The notes: a model not told the origin generated them from the sequence alone. A stretch of DNA of 64,000 bases from Xiphias gladius (GCF_016859285.1 NC_053417.1:25925206-25989205), one strand, 5' to 3'. Positions 18,501 to 29,960 are shown, counted from the first letter of the stretch. A program made the numbers and translations.

Positions 18501-21500
18501 TTTGTTTTGATGCCATTTCATTTGACTTGACTCTCTCGCTCTTTTTTTTTTTCTTGGAAAACCAACGCCATGTCACCCATTAAAATATATCATTGATGCA
18601 CAGAGTGGTAACAGTTCATAGTAATTTAATTTTAATAGTAAATCAGTAGCAAAGCTGAGTTCATCTCCGTGATGCATGTTGGCTACTGCCACTACGGCAC
18701 AAAGCAGTACTGTTTAAATTCAAAATGAACGGGAATCTTAGCTCATGAGGAACGTGTTGAGAACGAAACATTTTATAAATAATGTTTCGGAGAGTTTCGT
18801 CGCAAATGGATCGCAGCGCCGCAACATCAGTCACTGCAGCCTCCAGACATTCGCGCTTGCTGAATATTCTTTTGGGTTACAACAAGGGAACAGACAGTAC
18901 AACTGCACATTGGCTCAGCTTCCACAAGAGGATTGACAAATCAAAGCGAGTGTATGAAATGGGAAAAAGAAGCTGTAGACTGAAATTACAGACAACAACA
19001 TATGAAAAACAATCCCACCCACTTTTTGTTTTATCCACTTGTTCGCATTTACTCACCTTTTATTTGTCTTTTTCTTTTTTTTTTCAGTTTTCAGTTTTCT
19101 CTTCCAACCACATTTTATGTTTTTTTGTTTCGCTTTTTAAAAAATAAAATTCAACAGAGAAATTAAAACAAGAAGAATCATTTAAAAAAGAAAGCGAACT
19201 GCTTTTACCTGATTCTGTGACCTGGCCGGGTATCCCTAATTAAACTAACCTCCAAACCAATTACCAGGCTGTACTTATTCAGTAGATTACATGACGCATG
19301 AGCTCCTCAAGCACATCCTGGATTACCGAGAGCAGTGTATTTAGAGCAGCAGGTTTCAGACAGAGTAAATTACAGTAGGCCGGCAGGTACAGAACATGTC
19401 CCTGCAACCAAGTTCAAACTGAAAGTTTCAGCTTTCATCAAAACATGTGAATCAGGGTGAGAAGCTGGAAATCCCCACCTAAATTGTGTGAAATTTATGT
19501 TGCCATTATGGCCACATGTCTTAGGGTCATATTGAGTTTTCCCCGTCCTACATTTTACTATAAATTTTGGATCACCAGCCTTTGCTAAACTGAAAACAAT
19601 AGAAAAATTCAATTTCAAATAATATATTCAAAAACTAACAGATTCCACTCTCAGTTGTTCAGCTTTTAAATTCCAGAAAACACAGAAAATGATGGTGTGT
19701 CATTCCTTATGATTTTATACACTTCCTTTTCTGTAAGCGCTTTAAAACACCCTTTGTACACCCTTTTCTCCCGTGAGCCCCTGTTGGAAGACTTTTCACA
19801 TCTAAAAACATCGTAAACCCTCCTCAACCCCCCTAAAACACAACACTTGGTGAGGTCCCGTATAGAGACAGACTGTCCATTCAAGCAGAAGAACCCAGAG
19901 AACTGGGGCAAAGGTCTCCAAACAGTCTCAACCTTTTCCCAGCAGTGGCAAACATCAACGTCCAGGATCCACACTGTGTCGCCTGAAACGGGGACATTAT
20001 TGACAGTGTAATTGTGGTGATACTAGCAGCAACGTCTGAGGATAGTTTGTGCTCCAAAACTGACTAACAGGGGAAAAGGTTGTTCTTGAATTTAGCCACA
20101 TTTCATCACTTCAGAGCCAAAGTTCAAATGTTGATCAAAACCACCAAAAGAGTAATTGCACCATAAGTGAATGTGGGGGAGTATTTATTAGTTTTTAGTT
20201 TCTTTTCTCTTTTTCGTGTGCCTATTTTGCAATTATGGATATTTTGTAATAGAATATGGAAAAGCATGCGTATGATGTTAATGCTCACAAATTGTTTCCT
20301 TAACCGTTGGTCATATGTTTGTTTTTTTAACCCTTTTGGCCATCTACTCACTTCAGAGCATTCTTGGCTTGAAGTGAGTGGAGGGTCAGTTGGTAAAACA
20401 AACACAGGTCACGGATGAGCAAGTCCACAGCCGTGGTAGCAGTGCTGTGGGGCTGAGCTAAATTCTAACGTCAGTGTGCAAACATGCTGAAAATGCTAAT
20501 GCTTAGCATGCTGATGTTTAGCAGGCATGACGTTTACACTGTCCACCTTGTCGATTTAGCGTGTTAGCAACGCTAACACTGGCTAACAATCACCACGCAG
20601 AAGGTACAGCTGAGGCTGATGAGACTGTCGTGAGTTTTGCACTGATCTGGTCACGAACCAAAGTACTGCACAAATTAAAAATTTGACAAGATGATGGCGC
20701 TGGATGAAAAGTAAGGAAATCACCAAAGTTATTACGATTACTCCTGAGGGGACCACGAATGTGTGTGCCAATTTTCACAGCAATCCATAGTTGTCGAGAT
20801 ATTTCAATAAAAAGCAAAATTTCAACCTCGTGCTGGCGCCAGAGGAAAATTTAGAGGATCACCAAAGTCAGTGGGATTCATCATCTGGGAACCATGAATG
20901 TCTGTACAAAGTTTTGTGCCATATCCATCCAGCAGCTGTTGAGATATTTCAATAATGAGTGAAAACCTTGACCTGCTGGCGGCACTAGAGGGAAGAGTCA
21001 GGGGATCCCCACAGTCAGTGGGGTTTATCCTCTGGGGACCACGAATGTCTGTAAAAATGGCGACCCATTCAGTCGTTTTTCAGGAATGGTGGCCCGACCG
21101 ACAGACCAGCCGACATCGCCATCCCTAAAGCCACTAGCATGGTTAACAATCAAACTGAATTATATGTTAGAGTGCAAAGCGTCAATCATTCAGCGTGCAC
21201 ATGTCGAACCAACATGCAGACGTCTCGTGACATTGGCCAGCTGTCATTTTCACCGAGCGCATATGACACATGTCTCTCTGGGACAAAGATCAGACACATT
21301 TCACAACTCACTTGCCTGACTTCACCCCCTCCTCTCCTGCAGTGAGCGAACGAGGTCAAAGGGCAGATAGTTTTGGACGAGGACACACGTACGCGCAGGC
21401 ACGTAAACCCCTGCAATCTGCTACCGCTTCATTGTCAGCTCCATGGTCAGAGAGTGTACATGAGCCAGGGCAGCTCAGGGCTGCATGATGTGGGGGATTT

Positions 21501-21990
21501 TATTGAACCTTATCTTCTAATGAACCTTATCTCTCAGTATTCAATAAGGGGTATTCCATGTGTAGCCACACAGTTGTCAAATAGTGTCTGTTCACCAATA
21601 AATGGGGCTGGTTTTCTGCGGTTTCACATACTGTGATTGGACACTATTCAAGCTCTCCTGATGAGGATCAATGTATATGTTGACAGGCCACGCAACACGT
21701 GCCAACCGCTCATGGTGTTCAGTGTTCAGTAACGTGCAGTATTTGCATGTTTACCTGATTTATTAATCTACCCTCAGGATCCATGCACGGCTGGAGCTCT
21801 TTTGTATGGACAGATAGCTCTAAGACATACAGACCCCATGGGATGACACATGCACAGTTGCATCTGTAGGGAATATTTGCTTCGTCTCTTGTCCAGGAAA
21901 CCCATGCCCTTTAACCCAAACAGGCCCTAATCTCTGCGGTACGAGCGGCCTCATGAATATGCATTCTGTCAACAATGTGGGAGGTGACCT
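18501..21990. other. Intergenic region between camk1g and g0s2
   Basis: No gene is supported. It contains T and A tracts, a tandem teleost repeat at 20455-21130 and otherwise unremarkable A+T-rich DNA. The 102-codon open frame on the minus strand at 19666-19974 shows no recognisable domain. Confidence 0.55.
20455..21130 (+). repeat. Dispersed teleost repeat with three internal tandem units
   Basis: About three units of roughly 140 bp start near 20692, 20834 and 20975. Each carries a core like GGCGCCAGAGGAAAATTTAG, then ATCACCAAAGTCAGTGGG, then GACCACGAATGTCTGT, then GAGATATTTCAATAA. The block ends with GACCGACAGACCAGCCGACA and CACTAGCATGG, a familiar end of an abundant teleost repeat. The left part has a GCTAATGCTTAGCATGCTGA palindrome-like segment. 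No coding capacity seen. Confidence 0.7.
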
Positions 21991-22252
21991 GACTCCGCTT
22001 TTGTTTAAATTGCAGGCTCTGCCTCCTGCCTCTCTGCCTGCAAATGCCTGACCGGGTCCAACACTGAGAAAGAGTCCAAATTTGGGGTGTGCTTCGAAGT
22101 GAGTACCTGCCTATCACGATCAGTATTTGTGTGTCTAGTAGAAAGATTGATTTCAGTTTATCGAAACCACTTTGTTTTACAGTACATTCTGTCTGACAAA
22201 CGTGCGTACAATTTCTGCGTTTCCATCAACAGGCTCATCGAACAAGACAAAC

Positions 22253-22609
22253 ATGGAAACCATTGGCGAGATCATCCCGTTCGCTAAGGAGATGCTGAAC
22301 CAGAGGCCCAACCGGGGCATGGTGAAGATCTACATGCTGGGTTCCACTCTGGCCATCCTCGGACTGGTTGGCGGACTGGTGGAAACGGTTTTCCTGCCGT
22401 TTGTGGCGCAGGAGACTGTTGAGGACACGCCAGCAGATCTGATCGCGGAGATGAGGAAGGAGAAGAAGAAGAAGGCGTCGAAGCCACACACTACCTTGGT
22501 TCGCCCTGAGGTCGTGGATGTGACGGAGACAGTAGTGATCGAGGCCAAGGCTAAACATCTGGTGACTGCGAGGCGGAGAAGCTCAGCCACCCGCCTATAT
22601 GCCTCTTAA
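22253..22609 (+). CDS. g0s2: G0/G1 switch protein 2 (ATGL inhibitor)
   Basis: A single coding exon of 118 residues; human G0S2 has 103. The N-terminus METIGEIIPFAKEML matches METVQELIPLAKEMM of human. It is followed by MVKIYMLGSTLAILGLVGG and LVETV, the conserved hydrophobic stretch (about residues 26-46) that binds and inhibits adipose triglyceride lipase (PNPLA2) on lipid droplets. The tail is basic and poorly conserved, as in the family. As in human, the frame lies in the second exon: a donor GAA|GTGAGT at 22099 and an acceptor at 22232 frame a short intron, so exon 1 (ending 22098) is untranslated. An upstream in-frame ATG at 22172 lies inside that intron and is rejected. In mammals the gene is a PPAR target in liver and fat. 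Confidence 0.93.
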   Translation: METIGEIIPFAKEMLNQRPNRGMVKIYMLGSTLAILGLVGGLVETVFLPFVAQETVEDTPADLIAEMRKEKKKKASKPHTTLVRPEVVDVTETVVIEAKAKHLVTARRRSSATRLYAS

Positions 22610-22905
22610 AAGAAACTCTCCTGATGTACAAGGACAATGCAATTACAATGATGATGGCGACGGTGGTCAATTAAATCACCAAGTTGAAATGGTCCCTTTG
22701 TACTTATTCTTTTATTTCAGATTTGGTGAAACGTACCATTCCCCCCCCTGTCAACTGGCAAAAAAAAAAGATGACATGTGTGGATACTCTGAAAACTACA
22801 GGGTACAGTAAAGTCTGGCTGCTGGGCAGCAGATCCTCGCGGATGTGATGTGATGAATTTGTTGGCGAAGATGGAATGTGTGTGATTTAATTCATTTTGC
22901 ACTCC

Positions 22906-22911
22906 AATAAA
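22906..22911 (+). terminator. Polyadenylation signal of g0s2
   Basis: AATAAA about 300 bp after the g0s2 stop, followed by a T-rich stretch. It gives a compact 3' UTR. Confidence 0.6.
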
Positions 22912-22989
22912 CCTATTTTTCAGCTAGCAACTGATCCAGGTCATGATTTTAATGTATATTGTGCATGTTAGAAGATCCCTCAAATAGAT

Positions 22990-23370
22990 GTATTTGTAAT
23001 GACATTAAGAGGAAAGTGTCGATTAAAGGGGATTAGGGCCAAAGTTAATGATAATTTTCTTTATCGATTCATCATCTGAGTAATTTCTCGACTAATCGAT
23101 CGATTGTTTGGCCTATAAAACGGCAGAAAATTGTGAAAAAAAAAAATTGGTTATCAAAATAACTCCATGCCGAAACCTTCAAGTGACTTGTTTTGACCGA
23201 CCATCGGTTCCGGAAAAGATCATTCGCTTTACGACGATATAAAACAGAGGGAGAACAGAAAATCCTCACAAATGACAAGCTGGAACTGGGCAATGTTTCA
23301 AGAATGAAACATTAAATCGATTATCAAAACAGCGGTTGATTACTCTTCTGTCCATCGAGTAATCGACGTG
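22990..23370 (+). repeat. Dispersed teleost repeat with ATCGATTA ends
   Basis: Contains TTTCTCGACTAATCGATCGA, a segment like TTGGCCTATAAAACGGCAGA, and near its right end AATCGATTATCAAAACAGCG with CGAGTAATCGACG. The same family occurs elsewhere in this window. It fills most of the g0s2-taf8 gap. Confidence 0.6.
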
Positions 23371-23529
23371 CAGTTTTCAAAGGAAACCTGCATTCCGCAC
23401 CCATGAGGTGCGATGCTGACACGAACAATAAGCTTTAGTTGCCATTCGTGATAAACTACATTTATAGCACGTCTATCTCCTGCGTGGCCATTTTAAAGCC
23501 CAGCGAACTAAAGTTACCGCTATTTTCCA

Positions 23530-23892
23530 CGCAAGATCCCGACACGAGGAGAGACCTCCGCGGGCTCCGATCCCTGCGAACAATCCCCCCGTCCTTGCTC
23601 CTCTCGCTGCGGGGCTGTGTCTTTGGCCGCCGCGCCGTCCCGGGAGTCGCCGCTCGCCGCGGGGACCGGACACCGACGCGCCGAAAAGTCAGCGGGCGCG
23701 GCTTCCATAGCCGCCACTAGAGGGCGGCGGCGAGCGTCGCGCCGCGACTTCGACGTCCGGCCCTGCGACGGACGCTACGTCACACGGTCGCGCCGTGTTT
23801 ACCCACGGCGGCTAGGTGGTCGTCGGAGGCGTAGCGCCGTTTGCCAGTGCAAACCAGCTGAAACCCGACGGGCGGAGTCCAGGTGATTACGG
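23530..23892 (+). promoter_or_regulatory. CpG-rich promoter and 5' UTR of taf8
   Basis: Very CpG-dense sequence immediately before the taf8 start, without an evident TATA box, as expected for a broadly expressed general transcription factor gene. The open frames across it on both strands are composition artefacts. Confidence 0.7.
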
Positions 23893-26800
23893 ATGGCGGA
23901 TCCTGCGGTGGCGTCGGGAGGTCCGCTGAACGCAGGAGGGGTAAGAGAGGGTTGTTTTTTTTTTTTCTTCTTCTTCTACTCACCGTCGTGAGCAGGATGT
24001 ATCCGGCTTCACCGTGTTAAGCTAGCAGGCAGACTCACCTGACATGTTTCAACCAGGATTAAGACATTAAAATGACTACCGTCGAGTCCAGTATCAACCT
24101 GCTGTACTTCCTCGAAGACTATAAGGTCAGATGCGCCGCCGTTTGTATGACTAATCTGTCTTAAATGAGTCCGCTTTCACACGCGCGGATGGACGTTGGA
24201 GTGCGCCCTGTCAATTTGCTAAGTGGGGGCTCATTCCTCTGCATGTGTTATGCCCAAAAGTCCGTCTGCTGCACACGCGTAAGTCAGTCCTGTCAAACAC
24301 GTCGTCGTGTGCAAAAGGTTTGGGCAAATCGCGCGTTTTGTTGTGAGGACGAGTAAATACAGCCCCAGCAGCGAACGTTCGTTTTAAAAATGGATTTTCT
24401 TCAAGTGCTAATGCACTGTTACGCTTTATTTCATGGACCTAAAAGAAACAGGTGCGTGTGCAAAAGTTTCGGGAGACCTACTAAGTCAGTGCTTCGTAGC
24501 CCCCCCCCCCAAAAAAAAAACAAAAACAAAAATTTGCAGTCCATATTTTGCTAAATATCAGCAAATTCTGGATGCAAATGTCCTGCAGTCAGTCTCGATA
24601 GTGAAACTTTGAAGAGGCTGGCCTCGACAACAGGACACCGATCCAAGGCCGACCTCAAAATCCACCATGTACCACTTCCAGAAATACAAGCCGAGGCTTT
24701 TGGAACGGCCCTCGCAGTCCCCGGACCTTGAAAATCTCTGGGTAGATCTTAAACGTGCTGTGCGTGCATGAAAGCCTAAAAATATCTCAGAGCTTGAAGT
24801 GATCTGCAGGGATGGCCGTTGACTTCTTTTCACTTCAAAAATCAGCAAAACAGTTCATTGGCCCAGGGGTGCCCAAATTTTTTGCATACACCTGTATATA
24901 AGATGGTTTTTACATTCTGTTTATATGGTTGCTCAAAGAGCTTAGTACATTCAGTACTCAATTCAAGTCAGTTGTATTTACACAGCCCAATATCACAATC
25001 TGCACAGCATACAACACGGGGTAAGGGCAGTAAGGGAAAAATCCCCAAAAAAACCATTTAACGGGGGGGGGGACCTCAGGACGAGCAGCAGAGGAGGGAT
25101 CCCTCTTCCAGGACAGACAGACATGCAATAAATGTCCTGTCAACAGAATAGACCTACATAGTTAGATTGTTGTATGGACAATCAGGATGACAACATTCTA
25201 GCTCGATTACGCTCAATGTTATGTTCGCTTCTTTCACGCTGTGATGACTTTTCTGATGCGTTTCCCTCACCCACTGTATCTGTTATTTCATGTGTCTATT
25301 CAGCGCGGGGGTGGTGGTAAAGCAGCTTCCAGCCCCGCAGAGAACTACCACCTGGCCAGACGCTTCTTTCACGCTGTGATGACTTTTCTGATGCGTTTCC
25401 CTCACCCACTGTATCTGTTATTTCATGTGTCTATTCAGCGTGGGGGTGGTGGTAAAGCAGCTTCCAGCCCCGCAGAGAACTACCACCTGGCCAGACGTCG
25501 CACCCTGCAGGTTGTTGTGAGCGCCCTGCTGACCGAGTGTGGCTTTGAGAGCGCAGAGAAGGCAGCAGTGGAGACGCTCACTGAGATGATGCAGAGCTGT
25601 ATGTATGAATCCTACAGTGTAGCTTGTGTTATGTTCATTTTCCTCAGAGCTGCGGGTTTGAATATTTTTGTGTATCAAAATTAAGACACATCGCACAACT
25701 TTTGTCCAGTACACTGGACTGTCTATAAGGAAACAGGAGAGAACATCAGACACCACCCTGATGAGGACAGGATGCCCGAAAAAGTTTGTAGAATAAAGCA
25801 TGGTGGTGTACTGGAGAAAATGTATGGTAGGATATACAGATTTATAAATAATGCACCCGGGATGAGTTGTGTGACTTTAGTTTTGATGGACTTCTGCACC
25901 TTGTTGAGTGTGAGTGCTCAACGTTACAAAATATTTTTGTTGCATCACTTTAGTAATCATGTCCACAGGGAGAAGAGGACTCTCCGTTAAACTTCTTAGA
26001 AAAAAATCGCATGAAAACGTGTGTCCTGACTCCTCTCGTTTTGTAGACGTACTTCAGTCCTTGTGGAGGTCATTCATCATTATTGTTGTATCTACTGAGT
26101 AGTAGGGATGCCCTGATCCCGTCTGTTGGATTGGCCCCGACGCTGACCTTACGATGTCAGTCGTAACGATCCACATCCAATGCGGCTTTTTGTTCTGTTC
26201 CACTCATTAGCCTCTTTCAGCAAAGCGTTAAATTACGGCTGATAAGTACAATTTTTGGTGATTAATCCATTGTTCCGTGAAAGTGGTAGTAGGCTTTTAC
26301 TGTGGACCTGGAAATGTTGATGCCGCCATTAGCGGTAAGCGAATGTTACCAGAAACTGATGCAGTATAGTTTTTTTCTATAGAGATATTGCAGGGGTAAA
26401 AAAAAAAAAAAATCGCTTTCCAACACGTTGAACAAAGCTCGATGAGAGAGAGATTGGCTCAGAAACTGAGGGAGTGAAGTTACTTAGCCATGCCAAGAGC
26501 ACTGGTACTGGACCGGTATTCGGTGTCTTGGCTAGAGAGCGTTTTATAGAGAGAGGGGCAACCTGTATTCAGGAATCTACGACTACATAGCATCAGGAAT
26601 CGGTAGAGGAAAAAATAGGATTGGTGCATTCCTTTTGATTTCTTGTACAGCACGCCCAAACCTTTACAGCAGCTTGCCTACTGCTGTAATTATTACCTGG
26701 TATCCTCACTGTGTAGTTCCACATATTGTAGTGATGTCTGTTGATACCAAAGAAGAGTGACCAATTGCATTTGTTGATGATTCTTGCAAACAGAACTTAA

Positions 26801-29653
26801 ATCTCATCTTTTATGACCCATCCATTAGTTATATCTGCAGGTTTTTATTGTTCATGAGCAGAGACTTTTCTGAAACACAGTGTTTTGTCCCTTTTTCCAG
26901 ATATATCTGAAATAGGTCGCTGTGCTAAAGCCTATTGTGAACACACAGCCAGAAGCATTCCAACCCTGTCGGATACAGTGGTCTCACTCATTGAAATGGG
27001 TAAGTCCTGGAGGACACGGATGAATCATACATTTTCTAGGACAGCGTAATACCAGTGACATTGTTTAATCTGTTTGCGTCACTGCAGGTTTCAACGTCGA
27101 CACGCTGCCTGTGTATGCAAAAAGGTCACAGAGGATGGTTATAACTGCCCGTAAGTAGGCGCTCTTCCCTCCACTCTTGGTATTGGAAGCTATGAAATTA
27201 TGAAATTGACCGATAATGATTGTCTCAATTTCTAAATCGACTTGAATATTTTAACTGAAAAAAATAACTTATAAACAGTCAGGAGCTGCTATTTTCTTCA
27301 CTGATTTCAAATGTGACAGATGTTTGGATTTTGTGAATTTCAGCTCCAGTGACGAACCCACCTGTGACTCCCAAGGCGCTGTCTGCCGGACAGAAACGCA
27401 CACATCCGTCTCACATCCCGAGCCACTTCCCCGAGTTCCCTGACCCTCACACCTACATCAAAACACCGGTGAGTCAGAACTTTTCTCAGTATTCCTTATT
27501 GAGATCATCATGGAGATCCTGCCTGTGAAGACAAAATGGAATCCAGTGTATAGGATGTCTATTCTCCTTGAGTGACATGGACACCCTTCAGAATCAACTT
27601 TCATTACTTGCGAAAGAGAAAATTCAGAAAGTAACCCACCCAAGTGTGTTCTTTCTTGCTGCAGACATTCAGAGAGCCTGTGTCGGAGTACCAAGTGGTG
27701 AGAGAGAAGGCAGCAAATCAGAGGAGAGACGTGGAGCGAGCACTCACGCGCTTCATGGCCAAGACCGGAGAAACCCAGAGCCTCTTCAAAGACGACATAA
27801 CAGCCTTCCCGTGTGAGTGCTTCTTACCAAGCCGACCGGTGTTTCAAAGGCTGGCTGTAATCTTTAATGTGTGCATTTCTGTTAAGCTACTTAAAGCATG
27901 TTGTTTTAGCGTGGGTTCTAACCCCTGCGTCTGTGTTATCAGTGATCGCAGCGCGGCCGAGCGCCATCCCATATCTCAGCGCGCTCCTGCCGTCTGAGCT
28001 GGAACTGCAGACCCTGGAGGAGACAGATTCCTCTGAGCAGGATGACCAGACAGATAGTGAGAACACAACAGGAAACATCATCAACGTAAGTTTTCGTGGC
28101 CGGGACTTGAGTCTGTCATCCCGAGTTCCCGGGGTTCATTTGATTTTAAAATTATTACCTGTGGGGAATATATCCTGGGATTCCTGGGATTTCTCACCAT
28201 AAAATTTTATACAAAGAACTGGGCACGAATAACCATAAAATGGCAGTTATTCAAATTTTCTGATGCAATTCTTTCATATATAATAGATTGTCGGAATATT
28301 TTTTTAGCAAAACAAAAATTTCTCTCATAAGTAAACTATCTTTGAGGTGGACGAAGCCCGCTGCCAGCCATACAGAAACGTCTGATTTTCTGAATATCCC
28401 CTTAACGTTACTAATTTCAATGTGTCTGAGAGGTTATAGGGGACTTAATGACATCTTAGTGCTGACCCAAGACTGTGTGGAGTGAAAGAGACCGGATTAG
28501 CAGAAACCGCTCCTGCTGAAACGCTCATCCAGGTTTACTACTGAAATAACGGCATTTCAAGATCAGACATCAGTATTTAGCTACAACAGCCGCATGGTCG
28601 TGTCGGTGAGGTTTGAAGAAGGCGTCTTTGTTTTTTCGTACATGTGATAGTCTTCAGTACAGGAGCACAAACACACAAGTACACACATGCAAAAAAAGAA
28701 AAAAAATCCTTGATTTCTGTGGGTATTGGCAGCAGGTTTTGGCAGGAATTTCTGGGGAATACTGGGATCCAAATTTCTGGCACTCAGCCCTACTGTAGAC
28801 ATTCATAGTAGGGCTTTTGTGTCTTTTACATGGGATTTCAACTCAAATCCTAAGTAAACTGTTTTTGGAGGCCTACATTAAATTGAAGGGGAAGGTTTAA
28901 TACTTTGTACTAGTAAGTAAATCTGAGTTTATAGAAGACAATTTGCTTTTTTGAACAAATGTAATTATCTTATACTATTCAAGCGTTCACAGAACAAGGT
29001 CCGTTATTGTATGTAAGATGTTCTGAGTGGCTGTTTTTTGTAGTCATTGAGTTGAATTGTAATAATAAGACATTTTGGGAAATAACATTTTCTCACTTTG
29101 TGGTCAAGGGTTAGATGATTGATGAGACAGTTAGCTTAGCTTAGCGCAAGGACTGGAAACAGCTAACCTGTCTTTATCCAAAGTGGGGGAAAAAACGCAC
29201 TAACGCTACCAGCACCCCTGAAGCTAGTTAATTATTAAACAGATGAGGAATATTGTTACGTCTCATTTGTTTAATTTGAACAAAAACGTAAATGTAAAAA
29301 CAAGGACTGGACGGATCCAGGCTAGCTGTCCACACACTTCCAGTCTTTACGCTAAGCTAAGATAATCGCCTGCTGGCTCTAGTTCCATATTTAACGCGCA
29401 AACATGAGAGTGGTATCAATCTCCTCATCTAACCCAGGTTTCAGACTGTTTGTAGAGTGCACTATAATGGCTGCCCGCTTCCATCTTTTTTTTTTTTTCC
29501 CCTCTCATTCAGGATGATCCAGGAGCCGACAAAGAGAACTCCATGCTTCCTCCCAGTGGCGTTGTTCCCTCCGCGAAGGCCAGCGAGGACAACGTGATCG
29601 ACAACCCGTACCTCCGGCCGGTCAAGAAACCCAAAGTGAGGAGGAAGAAATGA
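23893..29653 (+). CDS. taf8: TATA-box-binding protein-associated factor 8 (TFIID subunit)
   Basis: Eight coding exons: 23893-23940, 25439-25598, 26901-26999, 27088-27150, 27344-27468, 27665-27812, 27943-28085, 29513-29653; 308 residues against 310 in human. TAF8 pairs with TAF10 through its histone fold and docks TAF2 into TFIID. The histone fold (about residues 30-105) has NYHLARRRTLQVVVSALLTE and EKAAVETLTEMMQSYISEIG. Next come MVITAPPVTNPPVTPKALSA, the TAF8 C-terminal domain with HIPSHFPEFPDPHTYIKTP and RDVERALTRFMAKTGE, and the acidic TDSSEQDDQTDSEN. The end NPYLRPVKKPKVRRKK is the known nuclear localisation signal. Exon 1 (MADPAVASGGPLNAGG) joins exon 2 in phase 0. The region around the exon 2 acceptor is tandemly duplicated, so a second, earlier acceptor exists at 25303; I chose the later one because it gives the family's usual sequence. 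Confidence 0.95.
24072..24125 (+). other. Possible alternative first exon of taf8
   Basis: An ATG at 24072 opens 18 codons (starting MTTVESSINLLYFLED) that end at a donor, AAG|GTCAGA, in phase 0, the same phase as exon 1. Spliced to exon 2 it would replace the Gly-rich N-terminus. A possible acceptor precedes it at 24058, but splicing from exon 1 into it would hit a stop at once, so it would work only as a separate first exon. I do not recognise the peptide. Confidence 0.25.
24449..24896 (+). mobile_element. Tc1/mariner-type DNA transposon remnant
   Basis: The right end, GGGGTGCCCAAATTTTTTGC then ATACACCTGTA, is the inverted counterpart of the left end CAGGTGCGTGTGCAAAAGTT at 24449. Inside, about 24635-24795, broken reading in the + direction gives SQSPDL then ENLWVDLKRAVRA and KPKNISELEVICR, the typical C-terminal part of Tc1-family transposases (the DDE domain, near its last acidic residue). 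There is at least one stop and a frameshift, and most of the transposase is gone. It sits in taf8 intron 1. A similar left-end-like piece lies at 24306-24326. Confidence 0.75.
24955..25215 (+). repeat. Dispersed teleost repeat in taf8 intron 1
   Basis: Carries recognisable pieces of an abundant fish repeat: GTTGTATTTACACAGCCCAA, GGGAAAAATCCCCAAAAAAA, a run of G, then CAGCAGAGGAGGGATCCCTC and CAGGACAGACAGACATGCAA. Class not determined. Confidence 0.55.
25226..25495 (+). repeat. 135-bp tandem duplication across the taf8 exon 2 acceptor
   Basis: Units 25226-25360 and 25361-25495 are 135 bp each and differ at one base (C25306 versus T25441). Each unit holds about 78 bp of intron end, a splice acceptor (TCTATTCAG) and the first 57 bases of exon 2. 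Because 135 is divisible by three and the unit has no in-frame stop, both acceptors give open frames. Confidence 0.97.
26101..26636. mobile_element. hAT-like non-autonomous element in taf8 intron 2
   Basis: The left end TAGGGATGCCCTGATCCC and the right end GGATTGGTGCATTCC are imperfect inverted copies of the terminal sequence (TAGGGATGCACCGATCC-like) of a widespread fish hAT group. No transposase coding seen, and target duplications are not clear. Confidence 0.55.
29085..29440 (+). repeat. TTAA-ended MITE-like repeat copy in taf8 intron 7
   Basis: Shows GTTAGCTTAGCTTAGCGCAA, CAGCACCCCTGAAGCTAG, TCTCATTTGTTTAATTTG and CAGTCTTTACGCTAAGCTAA, the marks of the family described at 56752-57258. Confidence 0.65.
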
Positions 29654-29954
29654 GTCAGGACCCACCTGAACCAACGGACTCAGAGTTGCCACAGTGGTTG
29701 GTGCTTTCGGCAGTCCAGTCAGTGACTCCCGGCACGGACAGGAGCAGCCTGCTGTTGAAGACTGCTGTGTGAGCCGGGACCAGCAGCTGCCTTTCCTCAA
29801 TGCTTGGGACCAGTACTGCTGTTGACTTTTTTTTTTTTTTTGTTAACAGCCTTTTTTTTCGGGAGGCACTCACTTTGTTTAAAATTCGTGTGACGTCATT
29901 TTGTAAGCAACACCATAGTGTAATATACAAAAAGAGGAATCCAGTCATTTTGTG

Positions 29955-29960
29955 AATAAA
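29955..29960 (+). terminator. Polyadenylation signal of taf8
   Basis: AATAAA about 300 bp after the taf8 stop, followed by a T-rich run. The neighbouring gene on the other strand ends at 30152, so the two 3' ends lie about 200 bp apart. Confidence 0.6.

Noticed and set aside
19666-19974. Minus-strand open frame of 102 codons between camk1g and g0s2
   Set aside because: No family resemblance, no convincing promoter or splice context, and the surrounding DNA is A+T-rich intergenic sequence.
22172-22252. Upstream in-frame ATG extending g0s2 by 27 residues
   Set aside because: The extension crosses a good splice acceptor at 22232 and lies in an intron that human G0S2 also has. The family N-terminus starts at 22253.
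25241-25684. Uninterrupted 147-codon frame treated as one exon
   Set aside because: It spans both duplicated intron ends and the donor at 25599. It is explained by the tandem duplication of taf8 exon 2, not by a separate gene.
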